Below are positions 1 through 18,002 of a stretch of 64,000 nt of DNA, piece after piece (positions within the stretch are counted from its first letter, which is position 1; the number at the start of each line of letters is the position of its first letter). The position numbers and the translations under genes are program-made. The notes under the pieces were generated by a model. The model ran no database searches and had not been told where the DNA came from. It saw only the letters and a list, made by a program, of their open reading frames with translations. This DNA is from Gentiana macrophylla (taxonomy: Eukaryota > Streptophyta > Magnoliopsida > Gentianales > Gentianaceae), in contig CM047805.1 in assembly GCA_026214975.1 (NCBI GenBank), forward strand, positions 115,687,845 to 115,751,844, read 5' to 3'.

Positions 1-20
1 AAATTAATATGAAAACTTAC

Positions 21-1740
21 TACTATCAAGAGCCATAGACACCGCATGACGAGCTGCCAGCTGGGCCTCAGAAAGCTGCGGGCTGTTTCCCACATTCAAA
101 TTCCCTTGTTGTTTCCTGATAAGGCCCCATCTCTGCATATATTTGTAAGCAAGAGATTAAAAAAAGAACTCACAAAAAAAAGTCAATCAGGCACATTTAC
201 ATTCAAAGGTCATCTGTGTGCTTATTACTAGTTTATGTTGGCATATGTTGAGGACAAGAGCATCTTTTCACACACCACACCAAATAATAGTCAGAAACGA
301 TGATTATTTTTTACTCGAATTGAGTAGACTTTGGGTGTTTGTTAAACCCAATACCAGTCAGAATGAAACAATGTGTACATTTCATACTTTCTCACTAACA
401 TCATGTCGGCAAAATTTTTAACATTCAGCCTAAAATTATGTCAGAAAAAAATGTGGTGTGATAAGCGTTTTTGGTTGTGTGAAAGATATGCCTGTTGAGG
501 AACCATCGAACTTGACTCACAATTTGTACATTTCAAATCAATATCCGTTGCTGGGATTTGAACCCAGAAATCCTGGGCAGGACCCAGACATCCTAACCAC
601 TAGATAACAACGGATCTTCAAATCCTGACCTTACTAGAAAACTGATTTCAAAAATCTTTCAAATAAATGTTGCACAATCAATTTATGCAGAAGTACGATA
701 GGAACATAAATAAGCCTAGAATTAGCCCACTATACGAGACACCATATTGGCAACGTGAAAATGTCACTGTTGCATACAGTAAAACGAGATATTTGTATCT
801 GAATTTTCTTGTTCAAATAAGATATAATGAAGTCTTCCAACATTATACTCCCAAGACGAAAAAGGTCACATGACTCATCTCATAGGAGGTAATAGATGTA
901 AATTTCCAGAGAGATACAGGCTGGTGACTTTAGAACAGAACATACAAGAATTTGAGCTAAAATGCTAATATGAAAAAAGAAACCTCACTCAAATTAAGGA
1001 GCACCAGAACCCTGGTGGTTAGTGGTCACATTCTTAATTTATAATTACGGGAAAAAAAAGTCACCAATGAACATAAGAGAAGCTACCAAAGGTCTAAAGA
1101 AAATGGACAAGCATATCACAGATCATATATAAGGCACATGATTTAACATTTACACAATCAAGACAAAGAACAAAAAGTACAAAATAAAATTCAGATATTT
1201 TGGAAGGATCTTCAGCAATTCAATCCAGGGTTCAAATCCACTCCAATTGCCAACTATGACCTGCACCCTGTTGGACACAACTTGCAAAGGTGGCGAAACC
1301 TAAATCACAAGTCATAACCATGACATAGAGTTGTAATCTTAATTCGTTTTTAAAACTTAAAAGAACCCATACACATGGCCACAGATTTCTAGCAGCCACA
1401 AGTTAACAAACTTGGGCTGATTTTCACATACCACAGTCTTTGTTGCCCTACGTTGCTATCTAAACCACATATAGAAGTATTTCATTTAACATGTCAGACC
1501 TTTATATTTCTTCAGATATGTAACCCAAGGACAAGCCACAACGTTGATTGACTATATAGACAGTGAAGGGTAGGGTCGGCTACTAAGATTCACTAATTGG
1601 GCCCAAGATTCATCGACTCAATTCCTGCTACCATAAGTTTCTAAATGATAAGGAAGTTGCAGATGCCACTCCTGTAGTTTTTCCTTAACCAATAAAGAAA
1701 AAATATTGCCAGGAAGGCCTGGTTGCATTTTAATAAAACA

Positions 1741-1818
<78 letters not shown>

Positions 1819-4250
1819 AAACAGATATTCAGAAGTTTTCCCCCAAAAGCACACATCTGCAGAACTCATGCAGTTTCTCGTCTGGCAGCAACATCAACAT
1901 AATGTTGCTTAGCCATTCATTTAGGTGAAACCCCCAATAGTTCCAGAAAGCATTCTTTCTTCCTCAATAGTTTTCACTCCCCCTGATTCTTTCTCAATTA
2001 TAGGATGCCCAAGCAAAACTAATTTACTTAGATAAAGGACGAATTCACTCCACCAATTTTCTCCTCCTAAAAAGTACCAAAACTTCCATCTTTTCAGTTT
2101 TTAGTGTACGATAACACTAAGCACATATAATCAAATGTAAGACGATACCCATGGCTTTATGTTTCATCAATGCAACAAAGTATACAAAGATGCGGTGCAA
2201 CAGAGAACTATTCCAAGTAAACATGTGCTAGAGAATTGCACTGTCAACATTACTTGAACCAAGATGAAAGAAAGATAGAACATGTTGTAAATAGTATTAA
2301 GAACCTGAGATAGTTGTAAGGCGGTTCTATCACCCTTGAACTCTTCTTTCAACATATTTGCCCAATTTCCTTCACCATACTTTTGTACAGCAGAGATAAG
2401 TTTTTTATCCTTTGCAGGTGACCAAAACTTTGATTTCCGTCGATTTGAATTTCCCGTCCCATTAGCTTCCAACACTTCATTATTCGTATTGGACGGCAGT
2501 GGCTTTTTCTGTACCCACACTGGAACAGATATACTCATCCCTTGTGTGCAGTTGTTGATGTTTGAATCCGATGGAGCTTTCAGCATCTGGCCTTTGGGTA
2601 TGTTAATGATTAACGGGCCCTCAGCTTTAGAGCCATTTGGATCATTTGATGCACCCGACGCCATCAATACCTACAAAGATTTGTCGTGCACGAGCAATAT
2701 ATAAGACATAATATCTTACCATGCAGCTCTGCACCTTCCAAAAGCAATATAACTGGATATGTAGTAAACTGAAAATTCATGTAAGATCAGGATGCATGGA
2801 ATTACTCAATCTCATGTCCTATTACTAACACAAAGCAGCCGATCAGTCCAGCTTAGTATCAACAAACAAGTAGAGTACACATATAATAGGATTACAAAAC
2901 CAATAACACTATTCTATGTAAGAACAGTTAGAAGCAAATTGATAAGGGCATGTAGGAATCATGACAGTCACACACTTTGATCACTCCAGAATTTAAGGAA
3001 AAAGAAAGAAAAATCACATGTCAAGGAAAAGGTGCATGACTCCTGGCTAGTGATGGAATCTCTTCATAATTCTAAAATAAGAGAACTTCCCAACCCAACA
3101 TTTAAACATCCTTCAGGCTATTAATTACCAACCACCCAAGTACTTTAATTCCATAGTTGCAAAAAATCATCCAGCAAATCCCTCTTAACAGCTCCCTATA
3201 TGAGTAATATACAATCATTGCATAGATTCATTCAGAGCAAATCACGAGAAGTTCCGTCGTCTTTCCGAACTTTATCCCAGAAACGACGAACAAAAATAAA
3301 TCAAAACTTTTCTGGGTAGCATTCTAATAAGAGGACAAACCAGCCTCACAGCAATCCTAGAAATTAACATTTACCTTCGCATACGCAGTGGCCTCTGCCA
3401 AAGCTTCACTGCTTGCAGAAGGGACCGCTTCCACTTCACATTCCAAATCACTATCATCATCCTGCAATCCAAATATGAATTCCATTCATCAGTACACAGT
3501 TGACATGTATTCCATTCATTAGTACACAGTACACAGTACACAGCAGAACAATCACACAACAAATGTTTGACAATTACTCACAACTTCAAATTCTTCAAAC
3601 CCTAAGTAGCAGGATCAGGCAATAAATTGCTACTAAATTAAACGTACTAACCAGAGGCTGAGAAGCACCATCATGTCTATCAATAAGGGCATTGCGGTAA
3701 GCCAGATGACGCCACAACATTTGATACTCCCTAGCATTAGAAATTCCTGTTGAAGTCCTTCTCACCATTGCATTCCAATCAATATTCACATCTGACACCT
3801 CCGACACCTCCCTCAACAACGTTAAAACTGTCATGGGTGTATACCTTCGAAATCAACCAAATAAAAATCCTCAAAACAAAATAGCAGGGAAAAAAACATA
3901 TGGTAATCTTATTTTAGATATAGAAACATAATAACTGACATGGGTGTATACCTTCAAAATCAACCAAATAACCCATCTCAAAGCAAAATAACAGGGAAAA
4001 AAAAAACAAAATCATATATAATCTTAATTAAAAAACATAATAACCGTCATGGGTGTATACCTTCAAAATCAACCAAATAAACCATCCTCGAAACAAAATA
4101 ACAGTGAGAAAAAAGAATCATACAATATCTTTATTCAAATAAAAATATAATGCACCTTTGTAGAAGATTAGACATGTCTTCTTCCCCGAGGACCTGCTTC
4201 TTCTGCTTCACTAAATCGTTGGCCATTACAAATTTTCTTTTCTTCTCCAT
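21..4250 (-). CDS. MYB/SANT homeodomain-like protein, 3' end outside window
   Basis: Five exons read on the minus strand: 4250-4156, 3844-3652, 3461-3375, 2670-2305 and 132-21, joined by GT-AG introns that keep one frame. The product starts MEKKRKFVMANDLVKQ; a second Met lies at residue 9. An N-terminal helical region (LLQRYTPMTVLTLLREV; WRHLAYRNAL) is followed by an acidic linker (DDDSDLE). One MYB/SANT repeat at about residues 207-255 has its three tryptophans in FWSPAKDKKL, EGNWANML and QRWGLIRK, the last across the exon 4/5 junction. Exon 5 continues with a segment (LSEAQLAARHAVSMAL) typical of the plant homeodomain-like/TRF-like MYB family. A nuclear DNA-binding role is inferred from the family. 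Later exons lie beyond base 1. Intron 4 is 2.2 kb and hosts a tRNA-like gene and an AT microsatellite. Intron 1 has a triplicated acceptor region. Confidence 0.9.
543..614 (-). tRNA. tRNA-like gene: tRNA-Glu body with CCU anticodon
   Basis: On the minus strand this folds as a cloverleaf. The acceptor arms TCCGTTG and CAACGGA pair perfectly, and the T arm is CTGGG-TTCAAAT-CCCAG. The D region TCTAGTGGTTAGGA resembles a pol III A box, and GGTTCAAATCC resembles a B box. The acceptor and T arm match plant tRNA-Glu. The anticodon stem TCTGG/CCAGG, however, encloses a GTCCTGC loop, so positions 34-36 read CCT (arginine AGG codon) rather than CTC or TTC. It sits inside intron 4 of the MYB-like gene, in the same orientation. 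It may be a decayed tRNA, a tRNA-derived SINE head, or a working isoacceptor switch. Confidence 0.7.
1749..1813. repeat. (AT)n microsatellite
   Basis: About 32 uninterrupted AT dinucleotides with A-runs on both sides, within intron 4 of the MYB-like gene. It gives spurious open frames of alternating Tyr-Ile on both strands. Confidence 0.98.
3829..4146 (-). repeat. Triplicated splice-acceptor block in MYB-like intron 1
   Basis: Three tandem units of roughly 105 bp begin near 3829, 3935 and 4045. Each carries CATGGGTGTATACCTTC followed by AAATCAACCAAATAA and an AAAATA(A/G)CAG stretch. On the minus strand each repeats the acceptor and the first codons of exon 2 (AG|GTATACACCCATGAC). The unit nearest exon 2 (junction 3844) joins the real exon; the other two lie upstream in the intron. 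Confidence 0.85.
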
Positions 4251-5125
4251 TAATTTTTTTCAATCTGGAGTGCTACTATTTTATCTGGTTATCAATAATT
4301 CCCGAATTCGATTGATTAATTGGCCAAGAAAAAGAACCCTAGAGATAGAGAGCGAGAGAGAGATAAAGGAAGCTTGAAAGAGAGCAGCGCGCGACAGGAA
4401 AAAGCTTGAAGCTGATAAACACGTATGTGACGTCGTTTTCTTCAACTGAACAAAACAATTTTCGCGACCGACCGACCGTCTATAAATGTGAACGGATATT
4501 TAATATATTATTAAAATTAAAAAAAAAAAAAAAAAAAAAAAACACGTGCTCTCTGTGAATTGCAAAGATTTTTTCCCTTTGTTTAGAGTAGAGATGCGCA
4601 TTACATTTACAAATCGGTGAAATCTATTTTTTTTTTTTATGAGGAAAAATCGGTGAAATTAAGGGTCGTTTATTAATTCGTTTTTATTATTATTTCGTGT
4701 ATAATTTTCTTTGATATGATTATGGTAAATTTTATAATAAGTGGCATAAAACAACGGGAGAGGCTTGTCCACGTATCTACTGTTTTTTTTTGTTTTTTTT
4801 TATTTTAAGAAACACGTATCCAATGTTTAAGGGTAGATTTCACGACAAATTCTGTTTTAATGATTGTTATTATACTTTCCTTAAAAAATTTACACTATTT
4901 GTAAAACATTGTAATTGTTATAAGGGCATTTTCGTTTCTTAAAGAAACTCTTTTTCGTAGTCTTTTATTTATCATCAATTTTTCATTTAAAATACATGAT
5001 AAATAAAAGGAAAAAATAATTATTATTATTTTCCTAAATCGTTTAATTTAAAAATAAAATAATAAATAAATAAAAAGAAAAAAAACTATATAAACCCCAA
5101 AGTCTGTGGTCATCAAACGAGAATC
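4251..5125. other. Upstream/promoter region of the MYB-like gene, no gene seen
   Basis: AT-rich intergenic DNA with an A-tract at 4519-4541 and a GA-rich stretch near 4340-4380 just upstream of the start codon. No convincing coding sequence was found on either strand. Confidence 0.6.
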
Positions 5126-5318
5126 CAGCGGCGGATCCAGAAATTTTATTAGGGTTCTAAAATTTTTTTTCAAGTAAATATTTTTTTTCACGGGGTCTGA
5201 AACATTTTTCTATAGATAAAATGTAGAGTTTTTTCACTTTTAGCGGGGTCCGCGGACCCCAATTACTTTTTTATTTTTGAGAATCGGACCCAATTACTCT
5301 ATACTACATCCGCCTATG
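5126..5318. mobile_element. hAT-type MITE with 8-bp TSD
   Basis: 193 bp bounded by CAGCGGCGGAT on the left and, inverted, ATCCGCCTATG on the right (imperfect terminal inverted repeats of the CA..GGCGGAT type). It is flanked by an exact 8-bp direct repeat, CGAGAATC (5118-5125 and 5319-5326). The 8-bp duplication suits the hAT superfamily. The interior has no coding capacity. Confidence 0.75.
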
Positions 5319-7278
5319 CGAGAATCACAATTTGGTGCAGAAGAAGATATTCTTTCTCTTTCTCAATAAACCATCCGCCTATCTCATGGAAATTCCTCTT
5401 TAGGGAGATAATCTCAGGTACGTGGTATTGGCGGAATCAGAAGAGTCATTGTACGGGTTCACATCGCCCCCCGATGGAAGTTTTCATTGAACAAGCGATT
5501 CAGAAGGTGAGAGAATTGTGAATAGCTTGGCCCACCTAGCTCCTCTTCATTGACTAGTTACTAGCGTTTTCTATCAAAAGTAGAATTATTGTATAGGCGT
5601 AGTTGTTTGTTTTTTGCTTACAACGAACTTGTGATGTACATTTGATTGGTGCCAAATATAAATAAAGATCCGGTTCCCTCCCTCCCCCCCCCCCCCCCCC
5701 AAAAAAAGAATCACAATTTGGTTGACATAATACAGCGGTTGCACCTGTGGTCGTCGGTTGTTTGCGCCGAAGAGAAAGAACTTATCTCTTTTAACGATGT
5801 TTTGATCCGTTTTGCAGATACAAACGGTCAAAAAACGATCACACCAATGAGAAGAATCATTTTCTTCAAACCCTCTAATATTTTCAGCAAGATATTTTTC
5901 ACAATTTGTTCAGTTCAGTTCATCCATATCTTTAATATTTTTTTTGAGGGGATATCTTTAATAATTAAGGTTCATCATCATATCCTTGTAAAATCGTAGT
6001 TTTTGACATTAAGTAATGTGAGATTTACATAGAAGCTGCTCGTAAATTCAGTACATTGCTAGGAATACCTCGAAGTCTCAGGTAAGGAGTTATTTTTATC
6101 AAAAGGTTATGTTCTTAATTTAATGATTGTGCCTTTAAGTTGTTTTGAATATTGTTTTAATATAACTGCATTAAACCATGCATGATTATGTGCAGCCGTG
6201 TATCTGCTATACTATGTTTTCAAAACGTTATTATGTTTCCTAGTTACTTTTTTGTAAAGCGTTTAATACGTGGTAGTTACGAGTACCGGAGATAAGCTGG
6301 GAGTTCGGTGTTGTCATGGCCTTGGTATGTTCTTGTATATTAGTTATGGACTTTAACGTGAACTTATGTCAGTATTTTGCGATGTACTACAAGAGTGTCG
6401 TGATCCAAACCCACGTCGGATGTATGACTAGTCATATTACCCATGTCCTTCTCAAGACGATGCATTATAAAAGTACCGTGACTCAGACCCACGTTGGATG
6501 TATGGCTAGTCGTATTGCTCGTGTTGCACCAGAACCTCAGTTCATTCAGTAAAAAGACATGAAACAGAACAGTTCAGACAAGCATAGGAATATGCTCAGC
6601 AGATAAAAAGCAGGAACATGATAGATTAGACACGAACATGCTAGTATAGTACATGATGGTAGACAATTTATGTAAGGTTGATCAACACGCTAGACATGGT
6701 AAGTAAGTAATTAATGAAACGACCAAGTACGTGCAAGATAAATTAAGTTAGTAAGTAGGCATGTTTCTTGTGCATTGATTATGTAATTGACGTTTACTTC
6801 AACAAAAACAACCTCTCTCACACCCTAGGTCAGATCATAATAGTACTTTAAAGTTAGTTTTCTAAGTGTTGTAATTAATACCTTAAACTGTTTGGGAACT
6901 GGATGAAATAGATTCATGTCATGTCTCCCAGCTTATGAGAAACATGAATTTCTCCTTTGATCTTCTTTCTGCTTACTAAGCTTCATGCATGAGCTTACTC
7001 CTTTATTTGGAATAAGAAGGTTGTAAGTACATGCTGAGTTTGATGACGAGCTTGAGGTGTTAGCTTAGGATGGAGCATTGGAGTCTTTTTATGCTTTAGT
7101 TTCCTTTTATATTTATTCTTTCTAATAAGGCATTGTTGCGAGTAGTGAAGTCGTTCCTCTTTTAAGGAATGTCAGTTGTAATGAATGATAGTATTTTCTT
7201 TCAGTTATTTATGATTTAGTTTTACAGTAGTTATTTCTGGTTGAGATGAAGTTCTTATGAATTTCAAAGAAAGCACTT
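5319..7278. other. Intergenic, no gene recognised
   Basis: Contains a C-run (5684-5700) and a diverged duplicated segment (6388-6525). The stretch around 6250-6560 resembles non-coding retroelement DNA, but I cannot assign it to a family. Only short open frames occur. Confidence 0.5.
6388..6525 (+). repeat. Two-copy diverged direct repeat, about 80-bp period
   Basis: Copies at 6388-6446 and 6468-6525 share the pattern CAAACCCACGTCGGATGTAT / CAGACCCACGTTGGATGTAT with scattered substitutions. Confidence 0.7.
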
Positions 7279-8070
7279 CATATGAAGTTCTTTATGGTTC
7301 TAAACATGATTATTCCGTGTTTAATGTGTTTGGATGCTTAGTGTTTTCTTGCACTCTTCAACAATATAAACAAATTTTGATTCCACATGCAGAACATGTG
7401 TGTATCTTGGGAATTAAAACACTTCCATAGGTGCAATACTATTGGCTATCACCAACAAAGATATATTGTTTCTAGAAATACTCGATTCCATGCGACTTAC
7501 TTTCCCTTATTTCAGTAGGTCTTAGACAAAGCCATGAACACTCCTGATATGCCATTACCATTGCTTGTGGTAGAGGTTTTTGATGATCAGCTGAGTGACT
7601 CAACTGAGCAATCCAGCAGAAATCCAGATGCAGATGAGGCCTCCAATAGAGAATCAGTCCCACTAGGCCAGGTATCTGCATCTGTTCAGTTGAGGAGATC
7701 AACAAGAATCAGTCCTGCTAGGCCAGACATCTGCATATGTTCAGTTGAGGAGATCAACAAGAACCATAAAGGCACCAAACTTTTATCATGGATGTGTGAA
7801 CGCAATCCAGCAGACCCCACATATGCTGAGTGAAGTAATGCATCTAGACAGACTCTCAGCTGAGTATGCTAAATATGTATGTGCCATTGATGGTGTAATA
7901 AAACCAAAGACATACAATCAAGAATAATGTGTGTGAAGAAGAAATGCACAAAGAGATTGAGGCATTACAGAACACTCGCACATGGGAAATTGTTGATTTG
8001 CCACATGAGAAGAAACTTATTGGGTGCAAGTGGGCGTGCAAGATTAAGTACAATCATGATGGATCTCCGA
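7279..8070 (+). pseudogene. Ty1/copia pol fragment (integrase C-terminus to RT N-terminus)
   Basis: The frame at 7279 reads SYEVLYGSKHDYSVFNVFGC, the region after the integrase core of copia pol (usual form SPYELL.G..P....LRVFGC). At about 7930-8067 another frame reads a copia reverse-transcriptase N-terminus: E-I-E-A-L-Q-N-T-R-T-W-E-I-V, then LIGCKWACKIKYNHDGS, matching the GCKWV.K.K...DG block. No LTRs, PBS or remaining RT motifs follow, so this is an isolated decayed fragment unrelated to the young copia array at 43-61 kb. Confidence 0.8.
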
Positions 8071-8328
8071 CACGTCTCCGGGACATTCCTTATCATTTTG
8101 TATGATAGGAAATGATACTTCACAAACAAACCAAAAGATAAAGAACCAAAAAAAATCATTATCTCTTAACCACTAGAGGTTGATGAGGCATACAACTGAA
8201 AGTTAGTTTGTTAACGTTACTCAACTAGGTGTTTATGTTAAATGTCTGAAAGTGAAACATGTCATTAAATGAAGATTAACCCGAAAAATGATTTTTAAAA
8301 GGGGAGGCATTAATTTACACCAAACTCA

Positions 8329-8627
8329 TTCTAATCGTCCACTACTCTAATTGTTTACCACGGTAGAATCGACCATGTGAAAGTCGACTTTGAAGCCAAA
8401 AACCGACTTCGCGTAGGTTCTGGAGCAAGAACCGACTTTTCCCCAAGGTCAGTTCTCACAATGCACCTACAGGAAGTTCCATTCTAATTGTGCACTACTC
8501 TACCTACTTACCACAGTAGAATCGACATTGTAAAAATCGGTTCTGGAGTCAAAAATAGACTTCTCGTAAGTTTTGAAGTAGAACAGACTTTCCCTAGATC
8601 AGTTCTCATAATGCACCTATGGGAAGT
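8329..8627. repeat. Two-copy tandem duplication, about 150-bp unit
   Basis: Units 8329-8477 and 8482-8627 align along their whole length (landmarks TTCTAAT.GT.CACTACTC, TAGAATCGAC, CAGTTCTCA.AATGCACCTA) with roughly one difference in six bases. No coding capacity was recognised. Confidence 0.8.
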
Positions 8628-8929
8628 CAGTTCTTGACTCCAAAATTGACTTTCAACGTTCAACTGTGGTACACATGTAGAGTGACGGATGGGTAGAATG
8701 AGTGTGATGCAAATGATAGCATCTAAAAAAACATTTAAAAAAAAAAAAGAGATTAAGGGAAAAGTACAAAAAAAAAATTACAAAATGAATAAATATGACA
8801 CACTCCTTTTTTTAGTTGCAAAAAGGACAAACAATTTTAGACTGACAAAACTACCCCTTTATAGAAGGGACACGCGCATATGCATATCTTCGGTACTTCC
8901 GCTGCTTTAGGACCTTCAGGATTGTTTTT

Positions 8930-9215
8930 TTTTTTCAAACATCCGTAACTTTTGATTTACAACTCCGATCATCGAAATTTTTTCACCAAAATTCATATTT
9001 TTTTTGCTCTTTAATTTGAGCCCAAATATGATACCCTTCCGACGTAAATTTTAAAAGCCGAAAAAATATTTGTATTAACCGGAGCGTTTTTCTTATAAAC
9101 GACCGTAACTTTTGATTTAGAACACCGATCATCAATTGTTTCACCAAAGTTCATATTTTTTTATCTTCATTTTGAGACCTCATTTGATACATTTTCGACG
9201 TAGTATTTGAAAGCC
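8930..9215. repeat. Diverged direct repeat (CCGTAACTTTTGATTT family)
   Basis: Two units (about 8935-9062 and 9085-9217) share CCGTAACTTTTGATTTA, CTCCGATCATC/CACCGATCATC, TTTCACCAAA, TTCATATTTTTT and a conserved end AAAGCCGAA. A third, more diverged relative lies at about 18015-18150. This looks like a dispersed non-coding repeat. Confidence 0.65.
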
Positions 9216-9237
9216 GAATTTAATCGCAGCATTTACA

Positions 9238-9540
9238 CCAGTAAACAATATCAGTAAACAATATCAGTAAACAACATCAGTACACAGTATCAGGCTCATT
9301 TAAGGCTTAATTCAAGTGACTACTTCAAGGCACACATATCTGGCTCATATAAAGCTCATTTAAAGCTTAATTCAAAGGACACAATATCATATAAGGCTCA
9401 TATAAGGCACACAATATCACTAATGAGATCATATAAGGCACATGATGATCGATGATCGATGAAATGATGATCGCGCTCATTTAAGGTTTAATTCAAGAGT
9501 GATCGCTTGGCAGCACACATATCTGGCTCATATAATCTTC
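9238..9540. repeat. Short-unit tandem and interspersed repeats
   Basis: A 15-bp unit (CAGTAAACAATAT) is repeated about four times at 9238-9292. After that, GGCTCATATAAGGC / GCTCATTTAAGGCTTAATTC blocks recur irregularly. No gene is present. Confidence 0.7.
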
Positions 9541-9590
9541 ATTTAAGTGGTTTTACTTAATGCTTTGAGCATGTTATGTTACACTTGCAG

Positions 9591-9704
9591 AAGTATGGAA
9601 AGATAGATGTTGTTGTATCAAATGCCCAATCCCACCGTTGCTACCATACTCGAAACAAAAGAATCAGCCCATGACAAGCTATGGGAGATCAATGCTCCAT
9701 CCTG
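9591..9704 (+). pseudogene. Orphan exon of an SDR-family dehydrogenase/reductase
   Basis: After a good acceptor (TACACTTGCAG at 9590) the sequence reads KYGKIDVVVSNA, the SDR NNAG-region motif. After a one-base frame slip it reads NPTVATILETKESAHDKLWE and then INAPSW, ending at a GT donor (9705). The block resembles the dehydrogenase/reductase SDR4-like family (IBR1/SDRa in Arabidopsis, from memory). No other SDR exon was found on either side, so this looks like a single captured or relict exon. Confidence 0.65.
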
Positions 9705-11087
9705 GTAATGAAACACTTATTTAAGCTATATTTTGGAATTTTATCAATCTAATTCACATAGTAAGTCTTCCCCTATGCTACTACTGCTGCTGCTATATGC
9801 TTTTCAAGTGGAACAATGAATAACCTTTTTATCTGCAAATCACAACTCAATTCTACTACTAGTATTCAACTAAACTCAATCATTTCATAAGAGTGAGCTT
9901 AAGACAATTCGTCCAACCTTTAACTGTCTCTTCGATGTGGGAAGCAGATTTTTTGTTGCAATGGATAAGACATTTGCTGAAATCGGTGCTTTTAACCCCT
10001 TGAAGAGTAGCTGAACCAAAAGAAAAAAAAATTAGAAACATCAAGAACGAAAACTGAACCAAAATGAAAAAATCCTTCACAGTCCAAAGCTGAATGCCCA
10101 AATTTTCACCAAAGGATATCCACACAATCCATCACATATACCTAACATGGTTAATCAAGGTAAGTAGGTAATGGACAGCCGTTCCGTATCAAGAGAGCCT
10201 AGGTCTCATTGAGAGCAACCGGAGAGCACCACCACACCATATATCCGGAGGTCAAAGAAGGATTCAGCCGCTCCAATTTCAGAGAAGAAAGGGAATTCCG
10301 TCGATTGAAAGGACAGCGCACCACATCAAAGCATACCCAGGCATCATTGAAGACTGTTAACTTGCCGGAGCAAGGAAGAGAGCCGGAGAAGCTCTTCATA
10401 TATCAAATCACAGGAGCCATGGAAGATAAACCGGCCTCTCCAAATCGTCAAATTGATTGTTTTATTTTCTTATTATTATTATAAACAGGGAGTATTTTAG
10501 TCGGTCCAATATTTTTGTCCTTAATGCAACTTTTATTTTGAAGCTGGATTAGCAGTTAATAAGGGTGAAAAAGTGGACTATAAACTAATTTTTCCTAAAA
10601 AAAATTGTTATTGCTCATAGAGTGACACTCCATATAGTATTTGTATAAAAGTCATTCAGACATGAACTCAAGATAAAAATCAATACAATAATAAAAATGA
10701 AATTCCTGCATAGCAGACAAACAAGCCGTCGAGATTCAGCAATTTCTAAATTCCATTGTGTAAATAACTAATAATACAACACCAACTCTACAATCATCTT
10801 CTTTAAACACACAACTACAGTAAGTCCCTTAATATCAGCCACAAAACAAAAAGGAGAACAAAAATTCTAGTCTAAATTATTATTGTAAATATATAGAAGA
10901 GAAGCCTGTTCCCAGTCATCAAAACTGATATTTTTTTAGGATTCTAGGCAACAAGCTTTCTTTGGTCATCACATCTGGCTTTAGAGATCTGAAGCATTGT
11001 ACATTTATAACGAAAGAGAACAAGGTGTCGCAATGAATCGGTACGTATAACGAGGCAAACGTTTCCAAGTAAGAAACTGAAATTTGT
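9705..11087. other. Intergenic downstream of the reductase; unidentified coding-like scraps
   Basis: On the minus strand near 10010-9880 one frame reads KAPISANVLSIATKNLLPTS before a stop, which looks protein-like but matches no family I recognise. Short open frames at 10200-10480 on both strands were also not recognised. The rest is AT-rich and includes the 3' flank of the reductase gene. Confidence 0.4.
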
Positions 11088-17254
<6,167 letters not shown>

Positions 17255-17789
17255 CTGGAAGCTTCTTCTCAGTTCTCTCACCCTTCAGCTGAAAGAAATT
17301 GCTGGGGGGAAAAAACGGCCAGCCGGTCGGGGACAGCTGAACGGAAGTGTTTCGGGGGACAAAGCACGAGCTTTTGACCAGCCAAATAGATTTTTGGGGC
17401 CGGCTAGTTAGGTGGAGAGAGAAAGGTGCGTTTTTTTTTTAAGGACAGTAATAAAGGAGAGAGAGAGGGGGGGTTTTATTATGATAGATTTTCCTTAACA
17501 AAAAAAAAAAAAAAATAAAAAAATCTTTCTTCTTTTTACGAAAAATAAAGGTATTGTTTTCGAAAGAGAGTGAATATTCATGAAAAAAAAAGGTGAATAT
17601 CATTGAATTCATTTTTTTTTTTTTTAGGTGGTCATTTTTTTTTTTTTTCAGAGGTGTCATTTTCCGAACGAAAAAAAACAAAAAAAAAAAAATTGTGCTA
17701 GTAATTGTTCTCAACCCGACTTATCTCTTTTTATTAAAGGGCCAATTATTTAAAAGGACTGATTTTCAACTTATTAGAGGTAGTAGGGC
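17255..17789. other. CPR upstream region, low-complexity
   Basis: The probable CPR promoter and 5' leader, then A- and T-runs (17430-17700). No gene was seen. Confidence 0.5.
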
Positions 17790-17867
17790 ACTCCGAAATC
17801 TTATTTAGTTATAAGGACATTCTAATTTGAAGTGGATAAAGAGGAAGAAGAAAAAAAGGAAGGAAGG

Positions 17868-17900
<33 letters not shown>

Positions 17901-17970
17901 CGCCCAAAGGGGGAAAAAGAAAAAAAATATATATAAAAAAAAAACCAACTCCACCCAACGTTCAGCAGTT

Positions 17971-18002
<32 letters not shown>

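Noticed and set aside
1618..1912. Open frames rich in Tyr-Ile on both strands
   Set aside because: Translation of the AT microsatellite.
2336..2704. 122-codon plus-strand ORF
   Set aside because: Antisense shadow of MYB-like exon 4, which has a real domain on the minus strand.
10199..10484. Overlapping ORFs on both strands, the minus one reading SFSGSLP like an LRR
   Set aside because: One weak motif only, no LRR periodicity, no flanking exons.
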